Source: Kineococcus sp050871885
GTDB lineage: Bacteria > Actinomycetota > Actinomycetes > Actinomycetales > Kineococcaceae
DNA length: 64,000 nt
Direction: 5' to 3'
Assembly: GCF_050871885.1 (NCBI RefSeq)
Contig: NZ_JBJLSF010000007.1
Coordinates: 1 to 64,000, forward strand
Below are positions 51,174-59,789 of this stretch, in pieces; position 1 is the first letter of the stretch; every line of letters begins with the position of its first letter. Under the pieces are notes generated by a model. That model ran no database searches, was not told where the DNA came from, and worked only from the letters and a program-made list of their open reading frames with translations. Position numbers and translations under genes: made by a program.

Positions 51174-52273
51174 GCAGCACCACCACTTCCCCCACCGCCG
51201 CGCCCACGACGTTCGCCGTCATCGGCAGCGGCTGGCGCTCGGAGTTCTTCCTGCGCCTGGCCCGGGCCGCGCCCGACCGGCTGCAGGCCACCGGCGTCGT
51301 CACCCGCACCGCCGAGCGCGGCGAGGAGGTCACCGCCGCCTGGGGGGTGCCCACCCACCGCACCATCGCCGACCTCGTCGCCGCCCGGCGCCCGGACTTC
51401 GTCATCGCCTCCGTGCCCTGGGGGCAGATGCCGATCACCGTCCGCGAGCTCGTGGACGCCGGGGTGGCCGTGCTCGCCGAGACCCCGCCCGCCCCCGACC
51501 TCGAGGGCCTGCGCGCGCTGTGGAACGACGTCGGCGCCGGCGGGCGCGTGCAGGTCGCCGAGCAGTACCTGCTCATGCCCGGCCACGCCGCACGCCTCGC
51601 GGTCGCCCGGGCCGGGACGATCGGCGAGGTCACCTCCGTGCAGTTGTCCTCCACGCACATGTACCACGCCGTCTCGCTGGTGCGCGGGCTGCTCGGCGTC
51701 GACATGGAGGAGGTCGTCGTCAACGCCCGCGAGTTCCGCGCGCCGCTGGTGGACCCGTTGAGCTTCGGCGGCTGGGACACCTCCGCCGTGCCGGAGCCGC
51801 GCACCACCACCCTGGCCACCCTCGACTTCGGCGACGGGCGCAGCGGCCTGTACGACTTCACCGACAACCAGTGGTGGAACCCGCTGCGCGCCCGGCGCAT
51901 CGTCGTGCGCGGCTCCACCGGCGAGATCGTCGACGACGCCGTCACCCGCATGGTCGACCCCACCAGCGCGGTCACCTCGCACCTGTCCTACCGCCGCCGC
52001 GGCGTCGACATGAACCTCGAGGGCGTGGACCTGGACACCGTGAGCTTCGACGGGCGCGTGGTCTACCGCAACGCCTGGGCCGGCACCCGGATGTCCGAGG
52101 ACGACGTCGCCGTCGCGCAGATCCTCGCCGACACCGGCGCCTGGGCGCGCGGGGAGGGCCCCGAGCCGTACCCGCTGGCCCAGGGCTGCCAGGACCACGC
52201 CATCGCCCTGGCGATGGGCGAGTCCGCCCGCACCGGCGCCGACGTGCGCGTGGCCGAGGAGGTGTGGGCCTGA
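51170..52273 (+). CDS. Gfo/Idh/MocA-family oxidoreductase
   Basis: A 367-residue NAD(P)-dependent oxidoreductase. The Rossmann part has FAVIGSGWRSEFFLRLA and the family motif around VAVLAETPPAPD (usually EKP; here ETP, so the Lys is Thr). The C-terminal sheet domain includes TTLATLDFGDGRSGLYDF. The missing EKP Lys may change catalysis. It acts on a sugar or cyclitol; identity unknown. ATGA overlap with the AKR gene. Confidence 0.8.
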   Translation: MSSTTTSPTAAPTTFAVIGSGWRSEFFLRLARAAPDRLQATGVVTRTAERGEEVTAAWGVPTHRTIADLVAARRPDFVIASVPWGQMPITVRELVDAGVAVLAETPPAPDLEGLRALWNDVGAGGRVQVAEQYLLMPGHAARLAVARAGTIGEVTSVQLSSTHMYHAVSLVRGLLGVDMEEVVVNAREFRAPLVDPLSFGGWDTSAVPEPRTTTLATLDFGDGRSGLYDFTDNQWWNPLRARRIVVRGSTGEIVDDAVTRMVDPTSAVTSHLSYRRRGVDMNLEGVDLDTVSFDGRVVYRNAWAGTRMSEDDVAVAQILADTGAWARGEGPEPYPLAQGCQDHAIALAMGESARTGADVRVAEEVWA

Positions 52274-52644
52274 TGCCCCTGGTGCGCATCGACCTGCCCG
52301 ACAGCACCTCCGCGCAGCAGCGCCGGGCCATCGGCGACGCCGTGCACGCCGGCCTCGTCGAGGGGCTGGGGATGCCCGCCGAGGACCGCTTCCAGATCCT
52401 GCGCGCCTCGCCCGCCGAGGCGTTCTCCTTCGACCCGCACTTCATGGGCGGCACCCGGCGCTCGCCGGTCTTCCTCGAGGTGCTGCTCGTGCGCGGCTAC
52501 TCCACCGAGGTCAAGCGGGCCACGTACGCCGCGGTCGCCCGCCACCTGGAGGCGGTCGGCGTGCGCCCCGACGACGTCTTCCTCGCGCTGCACGAGAACG
52601 GCGGCGAGGACTGGTACGTCGGCCGGGCCGGGGACGAGCCGTGA
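52273..52644 (+). CDS. tautomerase-family protein
   Basis: A 123-residue protein with Pro2 exposed after Met removal (MPLVRIDL), the catalytic base of tautomerases. It then has QQRRAIGDAVHAGLVEGLGMP and FLEVLLVRGYSTEVKRATYAAV, matching the two-motif tautomerase fold with an inserted PHFMGGTRR. It may isomerise a keto/enol intermediate. TGATG overlap with the oxidoreductase. Confidence 0.8.
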   Translation: MPLVRIDLPDSTSAQQRRAIGDAVHAGLVEGLGMPAEDRFQILRASPAEAFSFDPHFMGGTRRSPVFLEVLLVRGYSTEVKRATYAAVARHLEAVGVRPDDVFLALHENGGEDWYVGRAGDEP

Positions 52645-53789
52645 GGGCGGCGGTGCTGCGCACCGCCGGGAAGCCCGTGCGCGTCGAGGACGTCGAGCTG
52701 GACGACCCCGGCCCCGAGGAGGTCCTCGTGCGCGTGGAGGCCGCCGGGGTCTGCCACACCGAGCTGCACTACATGAGCGGCGACATCCCCTGCCCGCTGC
52801 CGGTCGTCCTCGGCCACGAGGGCGCCGGCACCGTCGAGGCCGTCGGGGCGCGCGTGGACGACCTGCGCCCCGGCCAGCGGGTCGGCTTCACCTGGCGCCC
52901 GCGCTGCGGGCGCTGCGAGGCCTGCGTCACCGGCCGCCCCGTCATGTGCGTGGCCGGGCGCGTGCAGGCCCGCAGCGGCGGCCTCGTCGACGGCACCAGC
53001 CGGCTGCACCGCGACGGCGAGCAGCTGCACCACTTCCTCGGCGTCTCCTGCTTCGCCGAGCGGGCCGTCGTCTCCCGCGGCGCGCTCGTGCCGCTGCCCG
53101 ACGACGTGCCCGCGGCCATCGCCGCCATCGCCGGCTGCGCCGTCGTCACCGGCGTCGGCGCCGTCGTCAACGTCGCCTCCGCCGCCGCCCCGCTGGCCGG
53201 CCGCTGCGTGCTCGTCGTCGGCGCCGGCGGGGTGGGCCTGTCCGCCGTCATGGGCGCCGTGCTCGTCGGCGCCGGGCAGGTCGTCGTCGTCGACGTGGCC
53301 GCCGACAAGCTGCAGCTGGCGCGCCGGCTCGGCGCCAGCGCCACCCTGGACGCCTCCGGCCTGGACGACGGGGCCGTCGTGGCGGCCGTGCACGAGCTCA
53401 CCGGCGGCGGCGCGGACGTCGCGGTCGAGGCCGTGGGACGGCCCGCCACGCTGCAGCAGGCCTTCGCCGCGCTGCGCCCGGGCGGCACCGTCGTCGCCGT
53501 CGGGCTCTCGGCCACCGGCAGCACCGCGGCGATCCCCGTCAACGAGCTCGTGCAGCAGCAGAAGCGGCTCGTCGGCAGCCTCTACGGCTCCGCCAACCCG
53601 GCCGTCGACCTGCCGCGGCTGCTGGCGCTGCACCGCGCCGGCCGGCTGCCGCTGGAGCAGCTGCTCGGCGCCCGCCACCCCCTCGAGGGCGTCGCCGCCG
53701 CCTACGCGGACCTGCGCGCCGGCGCCGTCGGCCGCGCGGTCGTGCTGCCGGGGACCACCGAGGGAACCACCGCGGGGGCCGCCGCGTGA
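52641..53789 (+). CDS. zinc-dependent alcohol dehydrogenase (MDR)
   Basis: A 382-residue MDR. Catalytic zinc ligands are in GVCHTELHY and GHEGAGTVE; the structural-zinc lobe has CGRCEAC and a later C (RPVMCV). The Rossmann fold has VLVVGAGGVGLSAV and Asp after VVVV for NAD preference. It would oxidise a secondary alcohol of a sugar or polyol derivative. GTG overlaps the tautomerase stop. Confidence 0.85.
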   Translation: MRAAVLRTAGKPVRVEDVELDDPGPEEVLVRVEAAGVCHTELHYMSGDIPCPLPVVLGHEGAGTVEAVGARVDDLRPGQRVGFTWRPRCGRCEACVTGRPVMCVAGRVQARSGGLVDGTSRLHRDGEQLHHFLGVSCFAERAVVSRGALVPLPDDVPAAIAAIAGCAVVTGVGAVVNVASAAAPLAGRCVLVVGAGGVGLSAVMGAVLVGAGQVVVVDVAADKLQLARRLGASATLDASGLDDGAVVAAVHELTGGGADVAVEAVGRPATLQQAFAALRPGGTVVAVGLSATGSTAAIPVNELVQQQKRLVGSLYGSANPAVDLPRLLALHRAGRLPLEQLLGARHPLEGVAAAYADLRAGAVGRAVVLPGTTEGTTAGAAA

Positions 53790-54553
53790 GCCCCTCCGCC
53801 CGCTACCCCAGCCTCGCCGGGGCCGGCGTGCTCGTCAGCGGCGGCGCCAGCGGCCTCGGCGCGGAGTTCGTCACCCGCTTCGCCCGGCAGGGCGCCCGGG
53901 TCGCCTTCGTCGACGTCCAGGACGAGGCCGGGAACGCCCTCGCCGAGCAGCTCGCCGCGGCCGGCTGCCCGCCGCCGGTGTACCGGCACACCGACGTGCG
54001 CGACCTCGAGGGCTACGCGGCCGTCGTCGAGGAGGTCGCCGCCCTCACCGGCCCGATCACCGTGCTCGTCAACAACGCCGCCGACGACACCCGGCGGCCG
54101 CTGGCCGCGGTGGACCGGGACTCGTGGGACGCGGGGTTCCGGGTGAACCTGGACCACCACTTCTTCGCCACCCGGGCCGTGGCGCCGATGATGCGCGCCG
54201 CCGGCGGCGGTTCGGTGGTCAACCTCGGCTCCATCAGCACCCACGTCAAGCTCGCCGACCTCGTCGTCTACCGCACCGCCAAGGCCGCCGTCGAGGGGCT
54301 GACCCGCGCGCTGGCGCTGGAGCTGGGCGGGGACCGGATCCGGGTGAACTGCGTCATCCCCGGCTGGGTGATGACCGCCCGGCAGCTGGAGCGGTGGGTG
54401 GACGAGGAGGCCGAGGCCGTGCTGGACCGGGAGCAGGTGCTGCCGCTGCGGGTGCAGCCCGAGGACGTGGCCTCCCTCGTGCTGTGGCTGGCCGCCGAGG
54501 ACAGCCGGGCCTGCACGGGCCAGAACTGGATCGTCGACGCGGGGTGGATGTGA
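53786..54553 (+). CDS. SDR-family oxidoreductase
   Basis: A 255-residue classical SDR. It has VSGGASGLGAEFV for the nucleotide, LVNNAADD, Ser in NLGSIST and the active-site YRTAK, then a C-terminal CTGQNWIVDAGWM. Similar enzymes oxidise aldoses or 2-keto-3-deoxy acids in nonphosphorylative pathways. GTG overlap with the dehydrogenase and TGATG overlap with the dehydratase. Confidence 0.85.
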   Translation: MSPSARYPSLAGAGVLVSGGASGLGAEFVTRFARQGARVAFVDVQDEAGNALAEQLAAAGCPPPVYRHTDVRDLEGYAAVVEEVAALTGPITVLVNNAADDTRRPLAAVDRDSWDAGFRVNLDHHFFATRAVAPMMRAAGGGSVVNLGSISTHVKLADLVVYRTAKAAVEGLTRALALELGGDRIRVNCVIPGWVMTARQLERWVDEEAEAVLDREQVLPLRVQPEDVASLVLWLAAEDSRACTGQNWIVDAGWM

Positions 54554-56325
54554 TGGACGTGCAGGAACAGCAAGCGCAGGAGACGCAGGGGCCGCAGGCC
54601 GGGGGAGCGCCCCGGCGCAGCCGGGCGTGGTTCGGGGCCTCCGGGCGCTCGGGGATGCTGTACCGGTCGTGGCTGCGCAACCAGGGCTACGGCGCGGAGG
54701 TCTTCGACGGCCGGCCCGTCATCGGCATCGCCACGACGTGGTCGGAGCTGTCCCCGTGCAACGCCCACCTGGACCGGGTGGCCGAGGCCGTCAAGCGCGG
54801 GGTGTGGATGGCCGGGGCCTTCCCGCTGGTCTTCCCCGTGATGTCCACCGGCGAAACCCTCATCCGCCCCACCGCCATGCTCTACCGCAACCTCATGGCC
54901 ATGCAGGCCGAGGAGCTCATCCGCGGCAACCCCCTCGACGGTGTCGTGCTGCTCTCCGGCTGCGACAAGACGACGCCGGCGCTGCTCATGGGCGCCGCCA
55001 GCGTCGACCTGCCCGCGATCGTGGTCACCGGCGGGCCGATGCTCAACGGCAAGTTCCGCGGCAAGGACGTCGGCTCGGGAACCCAGGTGTGGCGCTTCGA
55101 GGCGGAGATGAAGGCCGGGCGGATGAGCGCCGAGGAGGGCGCGATCGCCGAGGGCTGCATGGCCCGCTCCGCCGGGCACTGCATGACGATGGGCACGGCC
55201 TCCACCATGGCCTGCGTCGCCGAGGCCCTCGGCATGCAGCTGCCCGGCTCGGCCAGCTGGCCCGCCGTGGACGCCCGGCGCGGTGAGGTCGCCCAGGCCG
55301 CCGGCCGGCGCATCGTCGAGATGGTCGAGGAGGACCTGCGCCCCAGCGCCGTCATGACCCGCGGCGCCTTCGAGAACGCGATCCGGGTGACGGCCGCGAT
55401 CGGCGGTTCCACCAACGCCATCGTCCACCTGCTCGCCCTCGCCGGCCGGCTCGGGGTCCCGCTGTCGCTGGAGGACTTCGACACCCTCACCCGCGACGTG
55501 CCGACGGTCGTCGACCTCATGCCCTCGGGGCGCTTCCTCATGGAGGACTTCTGCTACGCCGGCGGGCTGCCCGCTGTGCTGCGCGACCTCGCCGAGAACG
55601 GCCTGCTCAACACCGCCGAGACGACCGTCACCGGCCGCCCGATCGGCGAGCTCGTCGCCGACGCCCCCTGCTACGACCGCGAGGTGATCCGCGCCTTCGA
55701 TGCGCCGCTGCAGCCGCCGGGCTCGGGGACCGCGGTGCTGCGCGGGAACCTGTGCCCGCGCGGGGCGGTCCTCAAGCAGTCAGCCGCCTCGCCGGACCTG
55801 CTGCAGCACACCGGGCGTGCCGTCGTCTTCGACTCCCCGGAGGCCTACCACGCCGTCTGCGACGACGAGGACCTCGACATCGGCGCCGACGACGTCATCG
55901 TCGTCCGCGGCGCCGGGCCCCGCGGCTACCCCGGCATGCCGGAGGTCTCCAACGTCCCGCTGCCCGCCAAGCTGCTGCGCGCCGGGGTCACCGACATGGT
56001 GCGCATCAGCGACGGCCGGATGAGCGGCACGGGCTTCGGCGCGGTCGTCCTGCACGTGGCACCCGAGGCCGCCGTCGGCGGGCCGCTGGGCCTGCTGCGC
56101 ACCGGCGACGTCATCGTCCTCGACGTCCCCGCCCGCCGCCTGGACGTGCAGCTGAGCGAGGAGGAGCTCGCCGCGCGCACCCCCTCCTGGGAACGGCGCA
56201 GCGGCGTCCCCGACGGCGGCTGGCCGTGGCTGTACGCCGAGCACGTCCTGCAGGCCGACGAGGGCGCGGACCTGGACTTCCTGCGCGGGAGCCGCGGCAG
56301 CGCCGTGCCCCGCGACTCCCACTGA
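54553..56325 (+). CDS. IlvD/Edd-family sugar acid dehydratase
   Basis: A 590-residue dehydratase. Iron-sulfur ligands are in TWSELSPCN, SGCDKTTPALLMGAAS and SAGHCMTMGTAST. The start RSRAWFGASGRSGMLYRSW and the motif GRMSGTGFGAVVLHV fit the branch with L-arabinonate and related pentonate dehydratases better than true IlvD of branched-chain synthesis. It would turn a sugar acid into a 2-keto-3-deoxy acid. It ends the nine-gene operon. Confidence 0.85.
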   Translation: MDVQEQQAQETQGPQAGGAPRRSRAWFGASGRSGMLYRSWLRNQGYGAEVFDGRPVIGIATTWSELSPCNAHLDRVAEAVKRGVWMAGAFPLVFPVMSTGETLIRPTAMLYRNLMAMQAEELIRGNPLDGVVLLSGCDKTTPALLMGAASVDLPAIVVTGGPMLNGKFRGKDVGSGTQVWRFEAEMKAGRMSAEEGAIAEGCMARSAGHCMTMGTASTMACVAEALGMQLPGSASWPAVDARRGEVAQAAGRRIVEMVEEDLRPSAVMTRGAFENAIRVTAAIGGSTNAIVHLLALAGRLGVPLSLEDFDTLTRDVPTVVDLMPSGRFLMEDFCYAGGLPAVLRDLAENGLLNTAETTVTGRPIGELVADAPCYDREVIRAFDAPLQPPGSGTAVLRGNLCPRGAVLKQSAASPDLLQHTGRAVVFDSPEAYHAVCDDEDLDIGADDVIVVRGAGPRGYPGMPEVSNVPLPAKLLRAGVTDMVRISDGRMSGTGFGAVVLHVAPEAAVGGPLGLLRTGDVIVLDVPARRLDVQLSEEELAARTPSWERRSGVPDGGWPWLYAEHVLQADEGADLDFLRGSRGSAVPRDSH

Positions 56326-56340
56326 GGCCCCTGCCCGACC

Positions 56341-56411
56341 CCACCGCCCGATCCACCGCCCGATCCACCGCCCGATCCACCGCCCGATCCACCGCCCGAT
56401 CCACCGCCCGA
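56341..56411. repeat. 12-bp tandem repeat, 5.9 copies
   Basis: Unit CCACCGCCCGAT, perfect over five copies, between the dehydratase stop (56325) and the next feature. The unit length is a multiple of three but it is not in a supported gene. Confidence 0.9.
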
Positions 56412-56419
56412 CCGTCCGA

Positions 56420-56484
56420 GGGAGGACAGCGATGACCACCGCAGCCGAGGCCCCCGCCCGCCGCGGGCGGGACCGCCCGCGGCG
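56420..56484 (+). terminator. orphan start signal followed by GC hairpin
   Basis: GGAGGA then ATG at 56432 looks like a good translation start, but only about nine codons later a 12-bp near-loopless stem (CGCCGCGGGCGG at 56459-56470 and complement at 56473-56484) begins. The plus frame then runs antisense to the VOC gene. I read it as a gene remnant fused to a terminator that serves the convergent VOC gene. Confidence 0.4.
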
Positions 56485-56485
56485 C

Positions 56486-57331
56486 TCAGCCGCCCGCGGC
56501 GGGGGAGAAACCCGGCGGCAGCAGCGCCAGCGTCGTCCCGTCCGCGTCGAGCAGGCGCCGGCCGGGACCCTCCAGCGCGGAGGCGCGCGCCCGCAGCCGC
56601 CGCTCGGCCAGCTCCGGGTCCCCCGTCGTCAGCCCGACGGCCCGCAGGCCGGTGCGCCCCGGGTCGTCGGCGGCGGCGGGCAGCGGCGCGACGTCGTAGG
56701 AGAACAGCTCCAGCGTCCCGCGGCCCGCGGCCAGGTAGCTGCGCACGTACCCGCGCTCGTCGCCGGGGTGCGGAACCTGCCCCAGCGCGGGCAGCGCCAG
56801 GTCGTCGCGGTAGGTGGCCAGCGCGCGGTCGAGGTCGGCGGTGGTGAGGGCCGCGTGGTCCAGCACGAGGGCCTCGCCCGGGGCGGCCGCCGCGTCCCGC
56901 TCGGCGACCAGTTCCGCGTTCCACACCGTCGTGTGCACCAGGCGCCCGGCCACGAGCTCGACGAGGGCGCCGTCCGGGTCGGAGAAGAAGACGATGCGGA
57001 CCTCGCCGAGCGCGGTCATCGGGGCGATGGCGAACGGCACGCCCGCGGCCCGCACCCGCTCCGCCCAGGCGTCGACGTCGGCCACCGTGAAACCCACGTG
57101 GCGCAGTCCCGACTGGTGGTTCACCACCTGCCACCCCGCCGGTTCCGGGCGCGGCCGGCGCACGAGGTGCACCAGACCGCTCCCGGCGTCCAGCCACGCC
57201 TCCTCGTCGGTGGCGGGCGCGCCGGCGGCGACGGGCAGGCCCAGCAGGCCGGTCCAGAAGCCGAGGCTGCGCTCGAGGTCCACCACGCCGAGTTCCACGT
57301 GGTGCAGGGTCGTCGTGGGGTTCGGGTCCAC
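56486..57331 (-). CDS. VOC-family protein, two domains
   Basis: A 281-residue protein with two vicinal-oxygen-chelate modules. The first starts TTLHHVELGVVDLERSLGFWTGLLGL and ends VFFSDPDGALVELV; the second starts LDHAALTTADLDRALATYRDDLALP. Paired beta-alpha-beta-beta-beta units suggest a dioxygenase- or glyoxalase-like metal site with His and Glu. Substrate unknown. GTG start at 57331 chosen; an ATG seven codons upstream is possible. Confidence 0.75.
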   Translation of the reverse strand: MDPNPTTTLHHVELGVVDLERSLGFWTGLLGLPVAAGAPATDEEAWLDAGSGLVHLVRRPRPEPAGWQVVNHQSGLRHVGFTVADVDAWAERVRAAGVPFAIAPMTALGEVRIVFFSDPDGALVELVAGRLVHTTVWNAELVAERDAAAAPGEALVLDHAALTTADLDRALATYRDDLALPALGQVPHPGDERGYVRSYLAAGRGTLELFSYDVAPLPAAADDPGRTGLRAVGLTTGDPELAERRLRARASALEGPGRRLLDADGTTLALLPPGFSPAAGG

Positions 57332-57405
57332 GCCACCACTGCACACCCGCACCGCCCGCGCGTCAACGCCTCTGCCGCACCACGCCCGGCCGCGGAGGTG
57401 GCCTG

Positions 57406-57753
57406 ATGCTCGCCCTGCTCGTGCGCTTCGCGGTGCCCGACGCGGTCGCCGCCGCCCGCTTCGACGCGCTGCTCGCCGCGGCGCTGCCCGCCGTCCGCGA
57501 GGAGCCGGGGACCCTGCTCTACGCGCCGAGCACCGTGCCCGCCGAACCCCTCGTGCGCGTCGTCTTCGCCGTCTACGCCGACGAGGCCGCCCACGCGGTG
57601 CACGACCGCGCGCCGGGGATGTCCGCGTTCCTCGCGGAACTGCCGGCGCTCACCACCTCCGTCCGGGTCGAGGAGCTGCAGCCGGCGACGCTGATCGGCT
57701 CCCCGGCTCCGCTCGACCCCGCACCCCACCGAGAGGCCCCACCATGTCCGTGA
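57406..57753 (+). CDS. antibiotic biosynthesis monooxygenase-like protein
   Basis: A 115-residue ABM/dimeric alpha-beta barrel protein: MLALLVRFAVPDAVAAARFD, VREEPGTLLYAP and LVRVVFAVYADEAAHAVH. Such small proteins act as monooxygenases or as ligand-binding dimers. ATG seven bases after GGAGG. It overlaps the start of the GH10 gene by 10 bases, so it is probably cotranscribed. Confidence 0.75.
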   Translation: MLALLVRFAVPDAVAAARFDALLAAALPAVREEPGTLLYAPSTVPAEPLVRVVFAVYADEAAHAVHDRAPGMSAFLAELPALTTSVRVEELQPATLIGSPAPLDPAPHREAPPCP

Positions 57754-59060
57754 CCCACCGCGAACCCGTCTCCTCGCCCGCCTCCCGCGACGAGCGCCTG
57801 GCGCACCGCAGCGGCGAGACCGTCCTGACCGTGCGCACCCCCGACGGCCGCCCGCTGGCCGGTGCGCCGGTGAGCGTGGAGCAGCGCAGGCACGCGTTCA
57901 CGTTCGGCTGCATCGGATTCGACTTCATCGCCCACGCCAACGGCGAGCGCCCCGGCGAGCGGCCCGCCTCGTTCTTCGGCAAGGAGGCGCCGCACGAGGG
58001 CGTGGAGCAGCTCGCGGCCGACTGGTTCGAGCTGTTCAACACCACGACGCTGCCGTTCTACTGGGGCGAGTTCGAACCCGTCCGCGGCCGCCCGGACACC
58101 GAGCGGCTGCTGCGCACCGCCCGCTGGTTCACCGAGCGCGGGGCGGCCGTCAAGGGGCACCCGCTGACCTGGCACACCGCGGCGCCCTCGTGGCTGCTGG
58201 GGCTGGACGAGCACGAGGTCCTCGCCGCGCTGCGCGCGCGCATCCACCGCGAGGTCACCACCTTCGCCGGGCTCGTCGACACCTGGGACGCCGTCAACGA
58301 GGCGGTGATCATGCCCGACTACGACAAGCACGACAACGGGATCACCCGGCTCAGCCGCGCGCTGGGGCGGGTCGGCACCGTGCGGGTGGCCTTCGAGGAG
58401 GCGCGCGCCGCCAACCCCGGCGCCACGCTGCTGCTCAACGACTTCAACCTCTCGCCCGACTACGAGCGCCTCGTCGAGGAGTGCCTGGAGGCCGGCGTGC
58501 GCATCGACGCCCTCGGCCTGCAGAGCCACATGCACAAGGGCTACTGGGGCGAGCAGCGCACGCTGGAGGTGCTGGAGCGCTTCACCCGCTTCGGCCTGCC
58601 GCTGCACTTCACCGAGAACACGCTGGTCTCCGGCGACCTCATGCCCTCCTCCGTCGGCGACCTCAACGACCACCAGGTGCCCTCCTGGCCCTCCACGCCC
58701 GAGGGCGAGCAGCGCCAGGCCGACGAGGTCGCCCGCCACTACCGCACCCTGTGGTCGCACCCGGCGGTGCACGCCGTGAACTACTGGGGGCTCTCCGACG
58801 CCGGCGCCTGGCTGGGCGCCCCCGTGGGGCTGGTGCGCGCCGACGGCACCCGCAAGCCCTCCTACGAGGCGCTGCACGCCCTCGTCAAGGGCGAGTGGTG
58901 GCTGGCGCCGACGACGACCGCCACCGACGAGCACGGGCGCGTCGCGGTGCGCGGCTCGCTGGGCGGGTACGCGGTCTCCGCGGCCGGTGCCACGGCCACC
59001 TTCGGCATCGAGGCCCCCGGCAGCGCCGCCGCCGACGTGACCCTGGTCGCCGACCGCTGA
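57744..59060 (+). CDS. GH10 endo-beta-1,4-xylanase-like, cytoplasmic
   Basis: A 438-residue GH10 enzyme. After an N-terminal beta extension (residues 20-60) the barrel has FNTTTLPFYWGEFEP, GHPLTWH, the acid/base in WDAVNEAV and the nucleophile in LHFTENTLVSG, then VNYWGLSDAGAWLG. A short C-terminal sheet ends it. No signal peptide, so it likely trims imported xylo-oligosaccharides. ATG preceded by GAGAGG. The tail abuts a truncated SDR on the other strand. Confidence 0.9.
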   Translation: MSVTHREPVSSPASRDERLAHRSGETVLTVRTPDGRPLAGAPVSVEQRRHAFTFGCIGFDFIAHANGERPGERPASFFGKEAPHEGVEQLAADWFELFNTTTLPFYWGEFEPVRGRPDTERLLRTARWFTERGAAVKGHPLTWHTAAPSWLLGLDEHEVLAALRARIHREVTTFAGLVDTWDAVNEAVIMPDYDKHDNGITRLSRALGRVGTVRVAFEEARAANPGATLLLNDFNLSPDYERLVEECLEAGVRIDALGLQSHMHKGYWGEQRTLEVLERFTRFGLPLHFTENTLVSGDLMPSSVGDLNDHQVPSWPSTPEGEQRQADEVARHYRTLWSHPAVHAVNYWGLSDAGAWLGAPVGLVRADGTRKPSYEALHALVKGEWWLAPTTTATDEHGRVAVRGSLGGYAVSAAGATATFGIEAPGSAAADVTLVADR

Positions 59061-59064
59061 CCGG

Positions 59065-59715
59065 GCGACCGGCGGGGGCGCGCTCGGCGACCCAGGCGCT
59101 GAACTCCTCGTCGGTCACGAGCGCGGCGTTCATCTCGGTGGCGGAGTAGCCGGGGGAGATGGCGTTGACCTGGACCCCGGAGCGGGCCAGGTCGGCGGCC
59201 ATCCCCATGGTGAGCACGACGATGCCGCCCTTGGTGGCTGCGTGCGGGGCGATCGTGCGGCGCGCCAGCACCGACTGCACCGAGCCGATGTCGACGACCT
59301 TGCCGGAGCCGCGCTCGGCCATCGCCGGGGTGATCGCGCGCGAGACGTGGAAGGCGCTGGAGAGGTTCGCGCTGACGGCGGCGTCCCAGTCGCCCACCGC
59401 GAACTGGGTGAACGGCGCCCGACGCTGGATGCCGACGTTGTTCACCAGCACGTCGGGCACGCCGTGGCGCTCGATGAGCTCCGCGCAGCCGACCGCGACC
59501 GCGGCGGCGTCGGTGACGTCGAAGCCGGCCGTCTCCACCCGCGTCCCCGTCGCCTCCGCCAGCTCGGCGGTCACCCGGGCCAGGCGCTGCTCGTCGCGCC
59601 CGTGCAGGACCACCCGCGCGCCGGCGCGTGCCAGGCCGGTGGCCAGGGCCAGGCCCAGCCCGCGGGTGGAGCCGGTGACGAGGGCGATGCGGCCGGTGAC
59701 GCCGAAGAGGGGCTC
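59065..59715 (-). pseudogene. SDR (gluconate 5-dehydrogenase-like), truncated
   Basis: The frame reads PLFGVTGRIALVTGSTRGLG, DVLVNNVGIQRRAPF, VVDIGSVQSV and IAPHAATKGG, then NAISPGYSATEMNAAL and WVAERAPAGR. Catalytic Tyr of YxxxK is His. After APAGR the usual C-terminal 30 residues (substrate loop and GG end) are missing; the frame runs on antisense into the GH10 gene. A clear start codon in frame is also lacking. The decayed 3' end coincides with the GH10 stop, so a deletion joined the two. Confidence 0.75.
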
Positions 59716-59789
59716 GCACCCTCCAGCGCGGCGCCGCCGCGAGCGGCCCGCGGTGGAACCGGGGGCGCCCGGGGTGACAGGCTGGCTCC

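Noticed and set aside
56341..56411. CRISPR-like array
   Set aside because: Units are 12 bp and contiguous without spacers, so it is a simple tandem repeat.
56432..57406. Long plus-strand frame after a good ribosome site
   Set aside because: It is entirely antisense to the well-supported VOC gene, and its composition (Arg/Gly/Pro/Gln/His-rich) is that of a GC-driven shadow frame.
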